DNA of 64,000 bases from Rhodococcus spelaei. GTDB taxonomy: Bacteria > Actinomycetota > Actinomycetes > Mycobacteriales > Mycobacteriaceae. Every line of letters starts with the position of its first letter. Position 1 is the stretch's first letter. This document shows, in pieces, positions 42,890-50,797 of the stretch. Position numbers and translations under genes: made by a program. A model generated the notes under the pieces. The model was not told the origin of the DNA, made no database searches, and saw only the letters and a list, made by a program, of their open reading frames with translations. The stretch covers positions 1 through 64,000 of the forward strand of contig NZ_VIGH01000012.1 in NCBI RefSeq assembly GCF_006704125.1, read 5' to 3'.

Positions 42890-43052
42890 CCGGTGGCGGG
42901 GTGGCGGTGAAGGATGCGACCTCCGCGTCCCTTCCCGAAGTTCACCGCACGGCTCTCTCGCGGATCCGAATGCAGGACGTCCAGGTCGGCCGGACGGGCA
43001 TCCAGCGCACCCACGGCGGCGAGGTCATGCAGATGCGAGGTCGACGTACCTG

Positions 43053-44213
43053 TCAGCGAAAGAGCCCGGCAACGAACCGGGTCTCGTCCTGTTCGGCGTC
43101 GTAGATGGTGCGGATGTGATCGCCGGGGTAGACCCGGAAGTCCGGGCGGGTTCCGGCCAGTTTCATGTCGGCGATCAGCTTGAGCGTCAACGGGATCGGC
43201 ACGACTGCGTCACGCACGCCCTGCGCGATGAAGAGTGGCCGATCGAACCCGGAGGTCGGTACCTGTAGATAGTCGCGGAGTGCCGCAAGGAGCGCAGGGT
43301 TGGCGAGCGAACGGGAGAGCATCTGCGCCACTGAGACATTCGCACTGAGCTTGGCGAACTCCGCGTACGGCAGGTTGGGTGCCGCATCGACGAGGCTACG
43401 GCCGACGGGGGTGAGGTAGCTGTCCACGTTCAGTTCGGGGTGGACGTCGCGTACCCCCGCGATCACGAAGGTCATGAAGTTGGTCAGCCCGGCGAACAGG
43501 CCGGCGGGTGGGAACCACGGCCCGGCGAGCGGTGCGATCGTCTCGATGTTCGACGGCACGCCGTTGGCCACGGCACCGCGATAGTCCAGTTCGGGGGCGT
43601 AGCGGGTGGCCTCATGTGCGGTGAACACCGCGGCGTGGCCTCCCTCGGACAGGCCCACCACCGCCCACTTCGGTGACAGGGACCGATCGAGTGCGTGGGC
43701 AGCGCGGACCGAGTCGATCACCGCATGGGCGGCCGCCTGGCCGTCCAGGTAGGGCGGTACCCCCTCGGTGCCCAGCCCGATGTAGTCGGTCGCCGCGACC
43801 GCGTACCCGCGACCGAGCCAGTCGTTGACGTAGGCCCGGGTGTCGCCGTCGACACCGGTGACCGAGGGAGCGTCGAAGTCGGAGTCCCCGATGGTGCCGT
43901 GGGCCCACGCAATCACCGGCCAGCCGCCGGCCGGAGGCAGCCCCGGCGGGAGGAAAACCATGCCGGTCGACGGTGTGATGCCGCGCGGACCGGTGGTGAG
44001 GTAGGTCAACCGCCACGCGGTGCCGGCACCCGGCAACCAGAGATTCGCGGGCAACGGTGACGATTCGAGAACCGCGCCGGGTGCCTGCTGAGTGCTGCTG
44101 ACCGGTGCGGCCCCGGCCTGCGTGCGACCAACGTCGAGCAGAGGTAAGGACACCGCCACCGTCGCAGCGATCGCCGCAGCCACCATCGATTGCAGGTACC
44201 CCCGCCGTCTCAT
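43053..44213 (-). CDS. secreted lipase (LIP family)
   Basis: A 386-aa exported hydrolase of the secretory-lipase (Candida LIP-like) family common in actinobacteria. The signal peptide spans MVAAAIAATVAVSLPLL to about AGAAP. The nucleophile Ser is in VVGLSEGGHAAVF, the acid in FIAQGVRDAVVPIP and the His in YPGDHIRTI; VIAWAHGTIGD forms the oxyanion region. The start is set at ATG 44213, where a leaderless -10 box lies 6 nt away and the signal peptide begins, rather than the far upstream ATG 44360. Convergent with the mycolyltransferase gene; the 163-bp gap between them holds nothing I can support. Likely substrates are acylglycerols. Confidence 0.88.
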   Translation of the reverse strand: MRRRGYLQSMVAAAIAATVAVSLPLLDVGRTQAGAAPVSSTQQAPGAVLESSPLPANLWLPGAGTAWRLTYLTTGPRGITPSTGMVFLPPGLPPAGGWPVIAWAHGTIGDSDFDAPSVTGVDGDTRAYVNDWLGRGYAVAATDYIGLGTEGVPPYLDGQAAAHAVIDSVRAAHALDRSLSPKWAVVGLSEGGHAAVFTAHEATRYAPELDYRGAVANGVPSNIETIAPLAGPWFPPAGLFAGLTNFMTFVIAGVRDVHPELNVDSYLTPVGRSLVDAAPNLPYAEFAKLSANVSVAQMLSRSLANPALLAALRDYLQVPTSGFDRPLFIAQGVRDAVVPIPLTLKLIADMKLAGTRPDFRVYPGDHIRTIYDAEQDETRFVAGLFR

Positions 44214-44219
44214 CCGCCG

Positions 44220-44225
44220 AAAGTA
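44220..44225 (-). promoter_or_regulatory. leaderless -10 box of the lipase gene
   Basis: TACTTT on the minus strand, 6 nt before the ATG at 44213. Confidence 0.45.
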
Positions 44226-44370
44226 GCTCAGCGGGACAGGACGACCGGAGCCTTTGCACGAAGTGTTGCCTGGTCGATATCTCGCCCGAGCCGTCGACCA
44301 CGACGGTGGACGGCTCCGCTTCGGTACCCTGTGGCGCACATCGGGACTGGCGGGGGACAAGGAGCACGAG

Positions 44371-47196
44371 ATGCCGGACGGCCTCGAATTGCGGGTGCTC
44401 GGACCGGTCGCCGCAGTCCGGGACGGCCACCAGATCGAGCTCGGCGGCGCCCGCCAGCGGTCCCTGCTCGGCGCGCTCGTCCTCGCTCACCCGCACTCGG
44501 TTTCGGCGGAGCGACTGCTCGGCCAGGTGTGGCACGACCTCGCCGAGCCCAAGCTCAGTTCGCTGCACGTCGCGATCTCGAAACTGCGGGACGCGCTGAG
44601 CCCGGACCGGGCCCGCCGCACCGACGGTGTGCTGGTGCGTGAGGGGAACCGCTATCTCCTGGCAGTCGAACGGGAGCGCGTCGACGCTGCGCGGTTCGAG
44701 GCACTCGTGCAGCGCGGGGCCGATGCCCCGGCGGACGGCGCCGTCGACCGTTACCGCGAGGCGCTCGCACTCTGGCGCGGGTCCGCCTACGCCGACATCG
44801 CGGGGGCAGAGTTCGCGGCGCCGGAAATCGCCAGGCTCTCGGCATTGCGTCTGGAGGCTCGCAAGTCCCTACTGGCCGTGGAACTTTCCCGTGGCAGGTT
44901 CGCGGAGGTGGCGACCGACGCCGAGGCGGTGGTCGCCGAGTACCCGCTGGACGAGCGGGCTTGGGAGTTGTTCGTGCTTGCGCTGTACCGTACCGGCAGG
45001 CAGTCGGATGCCCTCGCCGCGCTGCGCCGGGTGCGGGCGATTCTCGACGACGAGCTCGGCATCGACCCGGGCATCGGGCTACGGGAACTCGAGGTCGCGG
45101 TCCTGGCCCAGGACGAGGCGCTGCACGCGGTGGGCGAATCGGTGCGCCCCGAGATCCCGCGTGCGTCGCAGTTGCCGGTCCCACGCACCCGGTTCGTCGG
45201 TCGGGGCGCCGACATCGACACCGTGACAGCGCTGCTCGACGATCGCCCCCTGGTCACCCTCGTCGGGCCGGGTGGAGTGGGCAAGACGCGGCTGGCCGTG
45301 GAGGTCTGTCGGAGCCGGGTCGACGCGGACGGTCCGTGGTGGGTGGATCTCGGTGCCTTGACCGACGGCGCCCTGCTGGTCCCCGCCGTGGCCGCCGCGC
45401 TCGGACTGCCCGGCGTCGGTACGGTCGAGCACCTCGCGGGCGTGCTGTCCTCTCGTACGACCTTGCTGATCCTCGACAACTGTGAACATGTCGTCGCGGA
45501 GACGGCTCAGGCGGTGGGCGCCCTCCTCGACCGCTGTCCGCAGGTGCGGGTGCTGGCCACCAGTCGGGAACCGCTCGACGTGGACGGGGAAGAGTTGCAC
45601 GAAGTTTCGCCGCTGGGGCCGGACGCTGCGCTCGACCTCTTCGCGGTGCGGGCGGGTGGGGTGGTGCCGGGCTGGACGCTCGGCGACACCAACAGCGACG
45701 CGGTCCGGACGATCTGCCGCGAACTCGACGGGATACCGCTCGGCATCGAGCTCGCCGCCGCGCAACTGCGGGTGCTCTCGGAGCAGCAGATCGCCGACGG
45801 GCTGGGGGACCGGTTCACCCTGCTGCAGGGCGGATCACGAAGTACCCCAGCGAGACAGCGCGCACTCGCCGACACCGTCGACTGGAGCTACCGACTGCTC
45901 GATGCCGAGCAGTCGGAGTTGCTGCGCAGGGTGGCGGTGTTCGCGGAGAGCTTCGACATCTCGGGCGCTGCCGCGGTGGGCGGGGTCGCGTCCACCGTTG
46001 CCGCAGTAGCGCCGCTGACCGCGCTGGTGCGCCGGTCGTTGGTCGTGGTGCAGCCGGGTACCTCACCCCGGCGGTATCGAATGTTGCTGACCATCAGGCA
46101 TTTTGCGTTGGACCGGGCGGAACCGGGCGAGCGTGCGCAGACCGAGGCCGCGCACCGGGCGCACGTACTTGCGCGAGTCAACGCCGCCCACCCGAGCCTG
46201 TACGGCACCCGTTCCGCGGTGACCATGCGTGAGCTGTCAGGCGACCAGGCCGAGCACCGGGCCGCGCTGGTGTCCGCGCTGGCGGTCGGCGACGCCCACT
46301 ACGCCCTCGAACTGTCGGGCGGGCTGTACTGGTTCTGGTACCGCATGGGCCGGATCGGTGAGGGTCTCGGGTTCCTGACCGCCGCGCTCGACGCGGTGGC
46401 GGCCGACGGGCGGGCGGCCGAACCGCGGTTGCGCGCCCGCGCGCTGTCCGGTGTCGCGTCGCTGACCTACCTGACCGGGGACCGGGCCGGCGCTGCGCAG
46501 GCCGCGCGGTGTGCGGCCGACGCCTGGGAGGATTCGGGCGACGGCGCCGAGGCGTCCCGCCTGACTGCCTGGCTCGGCTACTTCCTGTCGATGGACGATG
46601 CGCACGCCGAGGGACTCGGCATCGCCACACGCGCCGCCGAGCGCGCCCGTGAGCTGGGGTCCGATTTCGCCGAGGCGGACGCCCGGATGGTGCTCGGCAT
46701 GGTGCTGCGCACCGAGGGCCGTCCGATCGAGGCGCGGACCGAGTTGGCCATCGCGATCGCAATCGCCGAACGGATCGGTAACAGATGGGCGGTCGCCTCG
46801 TCGACCTGGGCGATGATGAAGTCCGCGATGGATGTCGGCGACCTGGACGGTGCGATGTCGTCGGCGCGGGACATGCAGTCGGTGCTCGAGATCGATGGCG
46901 ACGTGACGTCCTGGCTGGTCCTGATCCACACCGCCGCCGCGGTGCTGGCCCGAGCCGGGCACCCGGCCGAGGCGGCCGTACTCGCGGGCGCGGTGCAGGC
47001 GCAGGGGAGCCGGATCGGTTTCCTGCCGGAGTGGATGGACCCGGTCGACGGGCCGCGGGAGGCGGTCGCGATCCGGGATGCGCTCACTGACGAGGACTAT
47101 CGACGCCACACCGCAGTCGGGGCGGATCTCGGTCGCGCACAGGTCGACGCGTTGCTCTCCGACCTGGTCGAACAGTGGGTGCAAAGCTCGTCGTAA
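44371..47196 (+). CDS. AfsR/BTAD-family ATPase transcriptional regulator
   Basis: A 941-aa multidomain regulator. Residues 1-95 are an OmpR-type winged helix (LELRVLGPVAAVRDGHQIELGGARQRSLLGALVLAH, SSLHVAISKLRDAL). Residues 100-245 are the BTAD helical domain, ending in DDELGIDPGIGLRELE. An NB-ARC-like ATPase follows with Walker A GPGGVGKTR (about 298-306), Walker B TTLLILDNCEHV and GIPLGIELAAA. The last 350 residues are TPR-like. ATG 44371 has AAGGAG at 44359-44364. Such proteins sense a ligand or nucleotide and activate adjacent genes; the FAD oxidoreductase 64 nt downstream is the obvious candidate target. Confidence 0.9.
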   Translation: MPDGLELRVLGPVAAVRDGHQIELGGARQRSLLGALVLAHPHSVSAERLLGQVWHDLAEPKLSSLHVAISKLRDALSPDRARRTDGVLVREGNRYLLAVERERVDAARFEALVQRGADAPADGAVDRYREALALWRGSAYADIAGAEFAAPEIARLSALRLEARKSLLAVELSRGRFAEVATDAEAVVAEYPLDERAWELFVLALYRTGRQSDALAALRRVRAILDDELGIDPGIGLRELEVAVLAQDEALHAVGESVRPEIPRASQLPVPRTRFVGRGADIDTVTALLDDRPLVTLVGPGGVGKTRLAVEVCRSRVDADGPWWVDLGALTDGALLVPAVAAALGLPGVGTVEHLAGVLSSRTTLLILDNCEHVVAETAQAVGALLDRCPQVRVLATSREPLDVDGEELHEVSPLGPDAALDLFAVRAGGVVPGWTLGDTNSDAVRTICRELDGIPLGIELAAAQLRVLSEQQIADGLGDRFTLLQGGSRSTPARQRALADTVDWSYRLLDAEQSELLRRVAVFAESFDISGAAAVGGVASTVAAVAPLTALVRRSLVVVQPGTSPRRYRMLLTIRHFALDRAEPGERAQTEAAHRAHVLARVNAAHPSLYGTRSAVTMRELSGDQAEHRAALVSALAVGDAHYALELSGGLYWFWYRMGRIGEGLGFLTAALDAVAADGRAAEPRLRARALSGVASLTYLTGDRAGAAQAARCAADAWEDSGDGAEASRLTAWLGYFLSMDDAHAEGLGIATRAAERARELGSDFAEADARMVLGMVLRTEGRPIEARTELAIAIAIAERIGNRWAVASSTWAMMKSAMDVGDLDGAMSSARDMQSVLEIDGDVTSWLVLIHTAAAVLARAGHPAEAAVLAGAVQAQGSRIGFLPEWMDPVDGPREAVAIRDALTDEDYRRHTAVGADLGRAQVDALLSDLVEQWVQSSS

Positions 47197-47260
47197 GAGA
47201 ACGGTAAGTGGGGGCACGTCTGCTGTGGCGGACCGATCCGATCGACGATAGGAATCGCCC

Positions 47261-48649
47261 ATGTCCACAGCTGTCGAAGAATCCGCACCCTCGATCGTCG
47301 AGCGTCTCGACGCCGCGACCGCCGGACCGGTGCACGGCCCCGGCGACAGTGGTTTCGACCTGTCGGTCGCGGCGTTCAACTCCGCGACCGTGCACCGGCC
47401 GGCCGCGGTCGTGGTCGCCGCCGGCGCCGCGGATGTCGCGGCCGCAGTGGGGATCGCGGCCGGGGCCGGTTTGTCGGTGGCTGTGCAGTCCACCGGGCAC
47501 GGCGCCGCGGCGGTCGGCCCGGAGTCGATCCTGATCAACACTCAACTGCTCGACTTCATCGCGGTGGATCCGCAGTCCCGCACCGCGACCGTCGGAGCGG
47601 GTGTGCGCTGGCAGCAGGTGCTCGACGCCGCATCTCCCTACGGTCTGGGCGGACTCTGCGGGTCCGCGCCGGGCGTTGGTGTGGTCGGGTACACCCTCGG
47701 CGGCGGAATCGGTCCGGTGGCACGGACATTCGGTTTCGCTGCCGACCACGTCGTCGAGATCGAGGTAGTGACCGCGGACGGGCAGTTGCGCAGGGTCAGT
47801 GAGAACCACGACCGGGATCTGTTCTGGGCGCTTCGGGGTGGCGGCGGCGCATTCGGCATCGTCACGCAGATCACGTTCCGGCTCTTCGAGATTCAGACCC
47901 TGCATGCCGGTGGGATGTTCTTCGACTACCTCGACGCGCCCCGGGTGCTGCACGGTTGGCGTGACTGGGCGCATCAGGTTCCGGAGTCAGTGACCTCCTC
48001 CGTGGCGGTGGTGAACTTCCCGCCGCTGGCCGCGGTCCCGGCGCCGCTTCGCGGCCGGACCGTGCTGCACCTGCGTTTCGCGCACGTCAGCGACACCGAA
48101 GACGGGGAGGCCCTGCTCGCTCCGCTGCGCAATCTGGCGACGCCGATCGTCGACACGGTCACCGAGATCATGTACTCCGACGTCGGGTCGATCCACGCCG
48201 ATCCGACGGAGCCGATGCCGGGAGCCGAGCGGTCGATGCTGCTGCGAGAGTTGCCGGTCGAGGCGATCGACGAGTTCCTGGCGACGGTCGGTCCGGTGGG
48301 TGGACTGCCGTTGGTGTTCGCGGAGATCAGGGCCCTGGGAGGGGCGTTGAGTCGTGACGCCGAGGTGCCGAACGCGGTCGCCGGCCGCGACGCGGCGTTC
48401 AGCCTGTTCGCCGTCGGGGTGCTCGCCCCGCCGATCGCCGATGCGGTTCCGGGTGCACTGGATTCGGTGCTGGCCGCGATGGAGCCGTGGGGGACCGGCG
48501 GGTCGCTGATGAACTTCGCCGGCACGGCGACGGATGAGCATGCGGACCGGGTGCGGGCGGCCTGGGCGCCGCAGACTCGCAGGCGGCTGACTGCGGTTCG
48601 GGATCGGTTCGACCCGCAAGGCGTGTTCGCGGCCGCGGCGCGGTGGTGA
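47261..48649 (+). CDS. FAD-linked oxidoreductase (berberine-bridge-enzyme-like)
   Basis: A 462-aa flavoenzyme of the PCMH/BBE family. STGHGAAAVG carries the His that can bind FAD covalently, and GLGGLCGSAPGVGVVGYTLGGGIGPVARTFG carries the Cys and Gly-rich loop used by bicovalent members. FWALRGGGGAFGIVTQITFRLF is the family signature, and the C-terminal DRFDPQGVFAAAARW is the usual ending (normally N-rich). Such enzymes oxidise sugars, alcohols or alkaloid-like substrates with O2. ATG 47261 is 64 nt from the regulator stop. Substrate unknown. Confidence 0.9.
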   Translation: MSTAVEESAPSIVERLDAATAGPVHGPGDSGFDLSVAAFNSATVHRPAAVVVAAGAADVAAAVGIAAGAGLSVAVQSTGHGAAAVGPESILINTQLLDFIAVDPQSRTATVGAGVRWQQVLDAASPYGLGGLCGSAPGVGVVGYTLGGGIGPVARTFGFAADHVVEIEVVTADGQLRRVSENHDRDLFWALRGGGGAFGIVTQITFRLFEIQTLHAGGMFFDYLDAPRVLHGWRDWAHQVPESVTSSVAVVNFPPLAAVPAPLRGRTVLHLRFAHVSDTEDGEALLAPLRNLATPIVDTVTEIMYSDVGSIHADPTEPMPGAERSMLLRELPVEAIDEFLATVGPVGGLPLVFAEIRALGGALSRDAEVPNAVAGRDAAFSLFAVGVLAPPIADAVPGALDSVLAAMEPWGTGGSLMNFAGTATDEHADRVRAAWAPQTRRRLTAVRDRFDPQGVFAAAARW

Positions 48650-48654
48650 CGAGG

Positions 48655-48683
48655 CCGACGGCGTCGGGTCCGGACAGTGTCCG
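48655..48683. repeat. two adjacent 13-bp palindromes
   Basis: CCGACGGCGTCGG (48655-48667) and CGGACAGTGTCCG (48671-48683) are both perfect inverted repeats around a central G, 16 bp from centre to centre. They lie between the oxidoreductase stop and the microprotein promoter. They may be operator sites or part of a terminator. Confidence 0.6.
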
Positions 48684-48724
48684 TCGAGTGGGATTCGAGC
48701 TGCTGTCTGCGTTGGCTCGTGCGA

Positions 48725-48730
48725 TAGTCT
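48725..48730 (+). promoter_or_regulatory. -10 box of the 28-aa gene
   Basis: TAGTCT with an expected start site near 48737, giving a leader of about 30 nt. The -35 region is not clear. Confidence 0.45.
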
Positions 48731-48765
48731 GACGCGTCATTTTCCCGCAATTCGTAGGAGTACAC

Positions 48766-48852
48766 ATGGGCAGCGTCACTGAGATCTTTGCTTCCATCGC
48801 CGACGTGCTGGGCGGCCTGGGCCTCGGGTCCAGCGAGGCCACGCCGAAGTAG
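48766..48852 (+). CDS. 28-aa amphipathic microprotein
   Basis: A 28-codon ORF beginning MGSVTEIFASIADVL and ending SSEATPK. ATG 48766 has GGAG at 48757-48760, 5 nt away. It has its own -10 box and a strong terminator 18 nt past the stop, so it forms a separate transcription unit. Hydrophobic residues at 4, 7, 8, 11, 14, 15 and 18 fall on one side of a helix, with Ser/Thr/Glu/Asp on the other; the tail is flexible. There is no signal peptide. It recalls the tiny amphipathic corynebacterial cell-wall channel proteins (PorA/PorH) and other membrane-active peptides, but no family can be claimed. Confidence 0.6.
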   Translation: MGSVTEIFASIADVLGGLGLGSSEATPK

Positions 48853-48870
48853 TTCGGACATTTCCGACCC

Positions 48871-48903
48871 GACCCCCGCTGCTCCTGGTGAGCGGCGGGG
48901 GTC
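48871..48903 (+). terminator. terminator of the 28-aa gene
   Basis: Arms 48871-48884 and 48890-48903 pair over 14 bp (one G-U) with loop CTGGT. It is GC-rich and begins 18 nt past the stop codon. A short GGTTCGT follows instead of a T-run. Confidence 0.8.
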
Positions 48904-48932
48904 GGTTCGTATGTGGGCCGGGCGGGTCGGGA

Positions 48933-49169
48933 TCAGTGCGGGAGCCTGGCCTCGAGCGTGCGTGTGAGGATCTCGAGCGCCAGGTTCCAGCCCTGCGCCA
49001 CATCCTGGTTGAGCGCAACCCCGTGCAGCGAGAGGGCCGGCCCGGCAAGGTCGCCGACCTCGTCCGGTCCGATGCGGGTCTGAGCGAGCTCGACGACGTC
49101 GAGTAGAAGCCGCACGCGGTCGCCGTCGCTCATCGGCAGGCACGCGCGATCGGCGAGGTCGGCGTTCAT
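48933..49169 (-). CDS. small conserved-looking hypothetical protein
   Basis: A 78-aa soluble acidic protein. It reads as an N-terminal segment (LADRACLPMSDGDRVRLLLDVVELAQTRIG) and a C-terminal helix (NQDVAQGWNLALEILTRTLEARLPH). No motif or family recognised. ATG 49169 is supported by a leaderless -10 box at 49176-49181. The upstream extension to 49208 has no start support. It ends 30 nt from the microprotein terminator. Confidence 0.6.
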   Translation of the reverse strand: MNADLADRACLPMSDGDRVRLLLDVVELAQTRIGPDEVGDLAGPALSLHGVALNQDVAQGWNLALEILTRTLEARLPH

Positions 49170-49175
49170 GTGTCC

Positions 49176-49181
49176 ACGGTA
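49176..49181 (-). promoter_or_regulatory. leaderless -10 box of the 78-aa gene
   Basis: TACCGT on the minus strand, 6 nt before ATG 49169. Confidence 0.45.
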
Positions 49182-49308
49182 TCGGGCGGCACGTCCCGAC
49201 CTGAACACCGATGCTGGTCGCCGTCCGTCAACAGCTCGGATACTGGTGTGGCCGGGGGTAGCGGCGTTCGCCAGGCCGTCGGCGAACGTGCGGCGCCTCG
49301 TCCGGGGT

Positions 49309-49542
49309 TCAGACCAGGCAAATCGGGAAGATGATGTTCGGTCCGATGATCGGCACTATCCCGACCGGGGCGCAGGACAGGATGGCGCCGAGCGGCCCGA
49401 GTTGGCCGAAGAGAACGACCGGGTGGACGGACCCGGGTGCGGGCGCTACTGCGGTTTGGGCCGCGGCGACGCCGGGTGTGAGAGCGATCATGGGTGCGAC
49501 AGCGACTGCTGCCAGTGCCACGCGAAGCGATGTCTTGTTCAT
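49309..49542 (-). CDS. small secreted protein
   Basis: A 77-aa protein with a textbook signal peptide (NKTSLRVALAAVAVAPMIALTPGVAAAQ, cleavage near residue 28). The mature part is about 49 residues, Pro/Val/Ile/Gly-rich, with two Cys (LSCAPVG and FPICLV) that could form a disulfide. The C-terminus is hydrophobic. No known family. ATG 49542 has only a weak GAGAG site upstream. Codon use is normal for the region. Confidence 0.65.
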   Translation of the reverse strand: MNKTSLRVALAAVAVAPMIALTPGVAAAQTAVAPAPGSVHPVVLFGQLGPLGAILSCAPVGIVPIIGPNIIFPICLV

Positions 49543-49719
49543 GGCGGACTCTCAACTACGGGTGTTCGTGCAGCCGCCCCGGCGTCGATGCGAGTGGCAG
49601 ACTCCGGTGCCGGCATGCCCTTGTCTGTCAACATTGCGCCGTCCCGTCGGCGATGGCAATGCCCGACCTCCGGACGGCCGAGACCGTGGTTCGCAATGCG
49701 ACCGGTGGTGCATCATGCG

Positions 49720-49796
49720 TGGTGCCCTCGGTGAGACTCGAACTCACACTGCACGGGTTTTGAATCCGTTTCCTCTGCCAATTGGGATACGAGGGC
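49720..49796 (-). tRNA. tRNA with CAA (Leu) anticodon and a short variable loop
   Basis: On the minus strand a full cloverleaf can be drawn: acceptor GCCCTCG/CGAGGGC with discriminator A and an encoded CCA (49722-49720), a D-arm with TCC/GGA, an anticodon stem with one A-C mismatch next to the loop, anticodon loop TTCAAAA (anticodon CAA, codon UUG) and a T-arm GTGAG-TTCGAGT-CTCAC. The variable loop is only 5 nt (GCAGT), class I, although leucine tRNAs are normally class II with a long arm. The amino-acid identity is therefore uncertain. The flank 49543-49719 holds nothing I can support. Confidence 0.85.
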
Positions 49797-49845
49797 TGGT
49801 GCGATTGACCACTCTAGGAGATCCGTCGCGAGGGTCAAGCACCGG

Positions 49846-49851
49846 TACCCT
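49846..49851 (+). promoter_or_regulatory. candidate -10 box of the response-regulator gene
   Basis: TACCCT, with a start site near 49858 and a leader of about 50 nt that contains the AAGGGGA ribosome site (49891-49897). Confidence 0.35.
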
Positions 49852-49906
49852 TCTAGAGTCCGCGCCACGTGAGTCGAGGTGGCCGGCGGAAAGGGGAAGT
49901 CCCACG

Positions 49907-50512
49907 ATGAACGCTCCCGTCGCAGGTGGCAGCCAGGTTCAGCGGCGCGTCGTGGTCGCCGAGGACGAGACGCTGATCCGCATGGACCTGGTCGAGATGC
50001 TCCGCGAGGAGGGTTACGACGTGGTCGGCGAGGCAGGTGACGGACAACGCGCCGTCGAACTGGCCGAGGAGCTGCGCCCCGATCTGGTGATCATGGATGT
50101 GAAGATGCCCCGCCGTGACGGCATCGACGCGGCCTCCGAGATCGCCGCCAAGCGGATCGCACCGGTGGTCATCCTGACCGCGTTCAGTCAGCGTGAACTC
50201 GTGGAGCGGGCTCGCGACGCCGGCGCCATGGCGTACCTCGTCAAGCCGTTCTCGAAGGCCGACCTGGTGCCGGCCGTCGAACTGGCCGCGAGCCGTTTCG
50301 CCGAGATCGCCGCACTCGAGTCGGAGGTCGCGAGCCTCACCGACCGGATCGAGACCCGCAAGGTCATCGAGCGCGCGAAGGGCGTCCTGATGACCTCGCA
50401 GTCGCTCACCGAGCCCGAGGCGTTCAAGTGGATTCAGCGTGCCGCGATGGACCGCCGCACGTCGATGAAGGTTGTCGCCGAGGTCGTTATCGAGACTCTC
50501 GATCCCAAGTAA
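49907..50512 (+). CDS. pdtaR: ANTAR-type response regulator (PdtaR-like)
   Basis: A 201-aa two-component response regulator whose output is RNA binding. The receiver domain shows VVVAEDETLIRMDLVEML, the phosphoacceptor Asp64 in VIMDVKMPRRDG, the Thr switch in VILTAF and the Lys in LVKPF. The C-terminal ANTAR domain (about 140-195) contains KVIERAKGVLMTSQSLTEPEAFKWIQRAAMD and VVIETL. ANTAR proteins stop transcription termination by binding paired hexaloop hairpins in target mRNAs. The place a few kb before polA matches Rv1626 (pdtaR). The sensor kinase is not in the window. Confidence 0.93.
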   Translation: MNAPVAGGSQVQRRVVVAEDETLIRMDLVEMLREEGYDVVGEAGDGQRAVELAEELRPDLVIMDVKMPRRDGIDAASEIAAKRIAPVVILTAFSQRELVERARDAGAMAYLVKPFSKADLVPAVELAASRFAEIAALESEVASLTDRIETRKVIERAKGVLMTSQSLTEPEAFKWIQRAAMDRRTSMKVVAEVVIETLDPK

Positions 50513-50797
50513 TTCGAATGCGTCAGTAAAATTTCGAGATCGAATTGTTTCGTTGACGTTGCCCGCCGGAATTACAAATGGACATTCGTCCAAACGCCCT
50601 CTCACCTGCTACATCGACCCATTCTGGGTGGCGGATTTCGACGCGCCTGCAACGAGTCCGCGTAACACTCGAAACACGAATTCGGGTCGTATGTTGCGTT
50701 GTCCTGCAAGCTGATTACGGCGGGGATATGTTCACTCCGGGTTGACGCGGTCGGCCCCTCCGGTCACACCGGAGAGCGCAGAATTCGGAGGTGGGAC
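50513..50797. promoter_or_regulatory. 285-bp low-GC control region before the liv operon
   Basis: This stretch is visibly richer in A/T than the window, especially 50513-50720. It contains the dyad TTCGA-GA-TCGAA (50533-50544) and TTGACG hexamers, but no convincing promoter pair. No ORF in it has a ribosome site or sensible composition. A likely place for nutrient-responsive control of livK. Confidence 0.3.

Noticed and set aside
42817-43104. Small ORFs on both strands between the mycolyltransferase and lipase genes
   Set aside because: No ribosome site, no sensible hydrophobicity pattern, and overlap with the ends of real genes.
50472-50714. 80-codon frame in the liv control region
   Set aside because: It begins inside the response-regulator gene in another frame, lacks a ribosome site, and its low GC third positions are unlike genes here.
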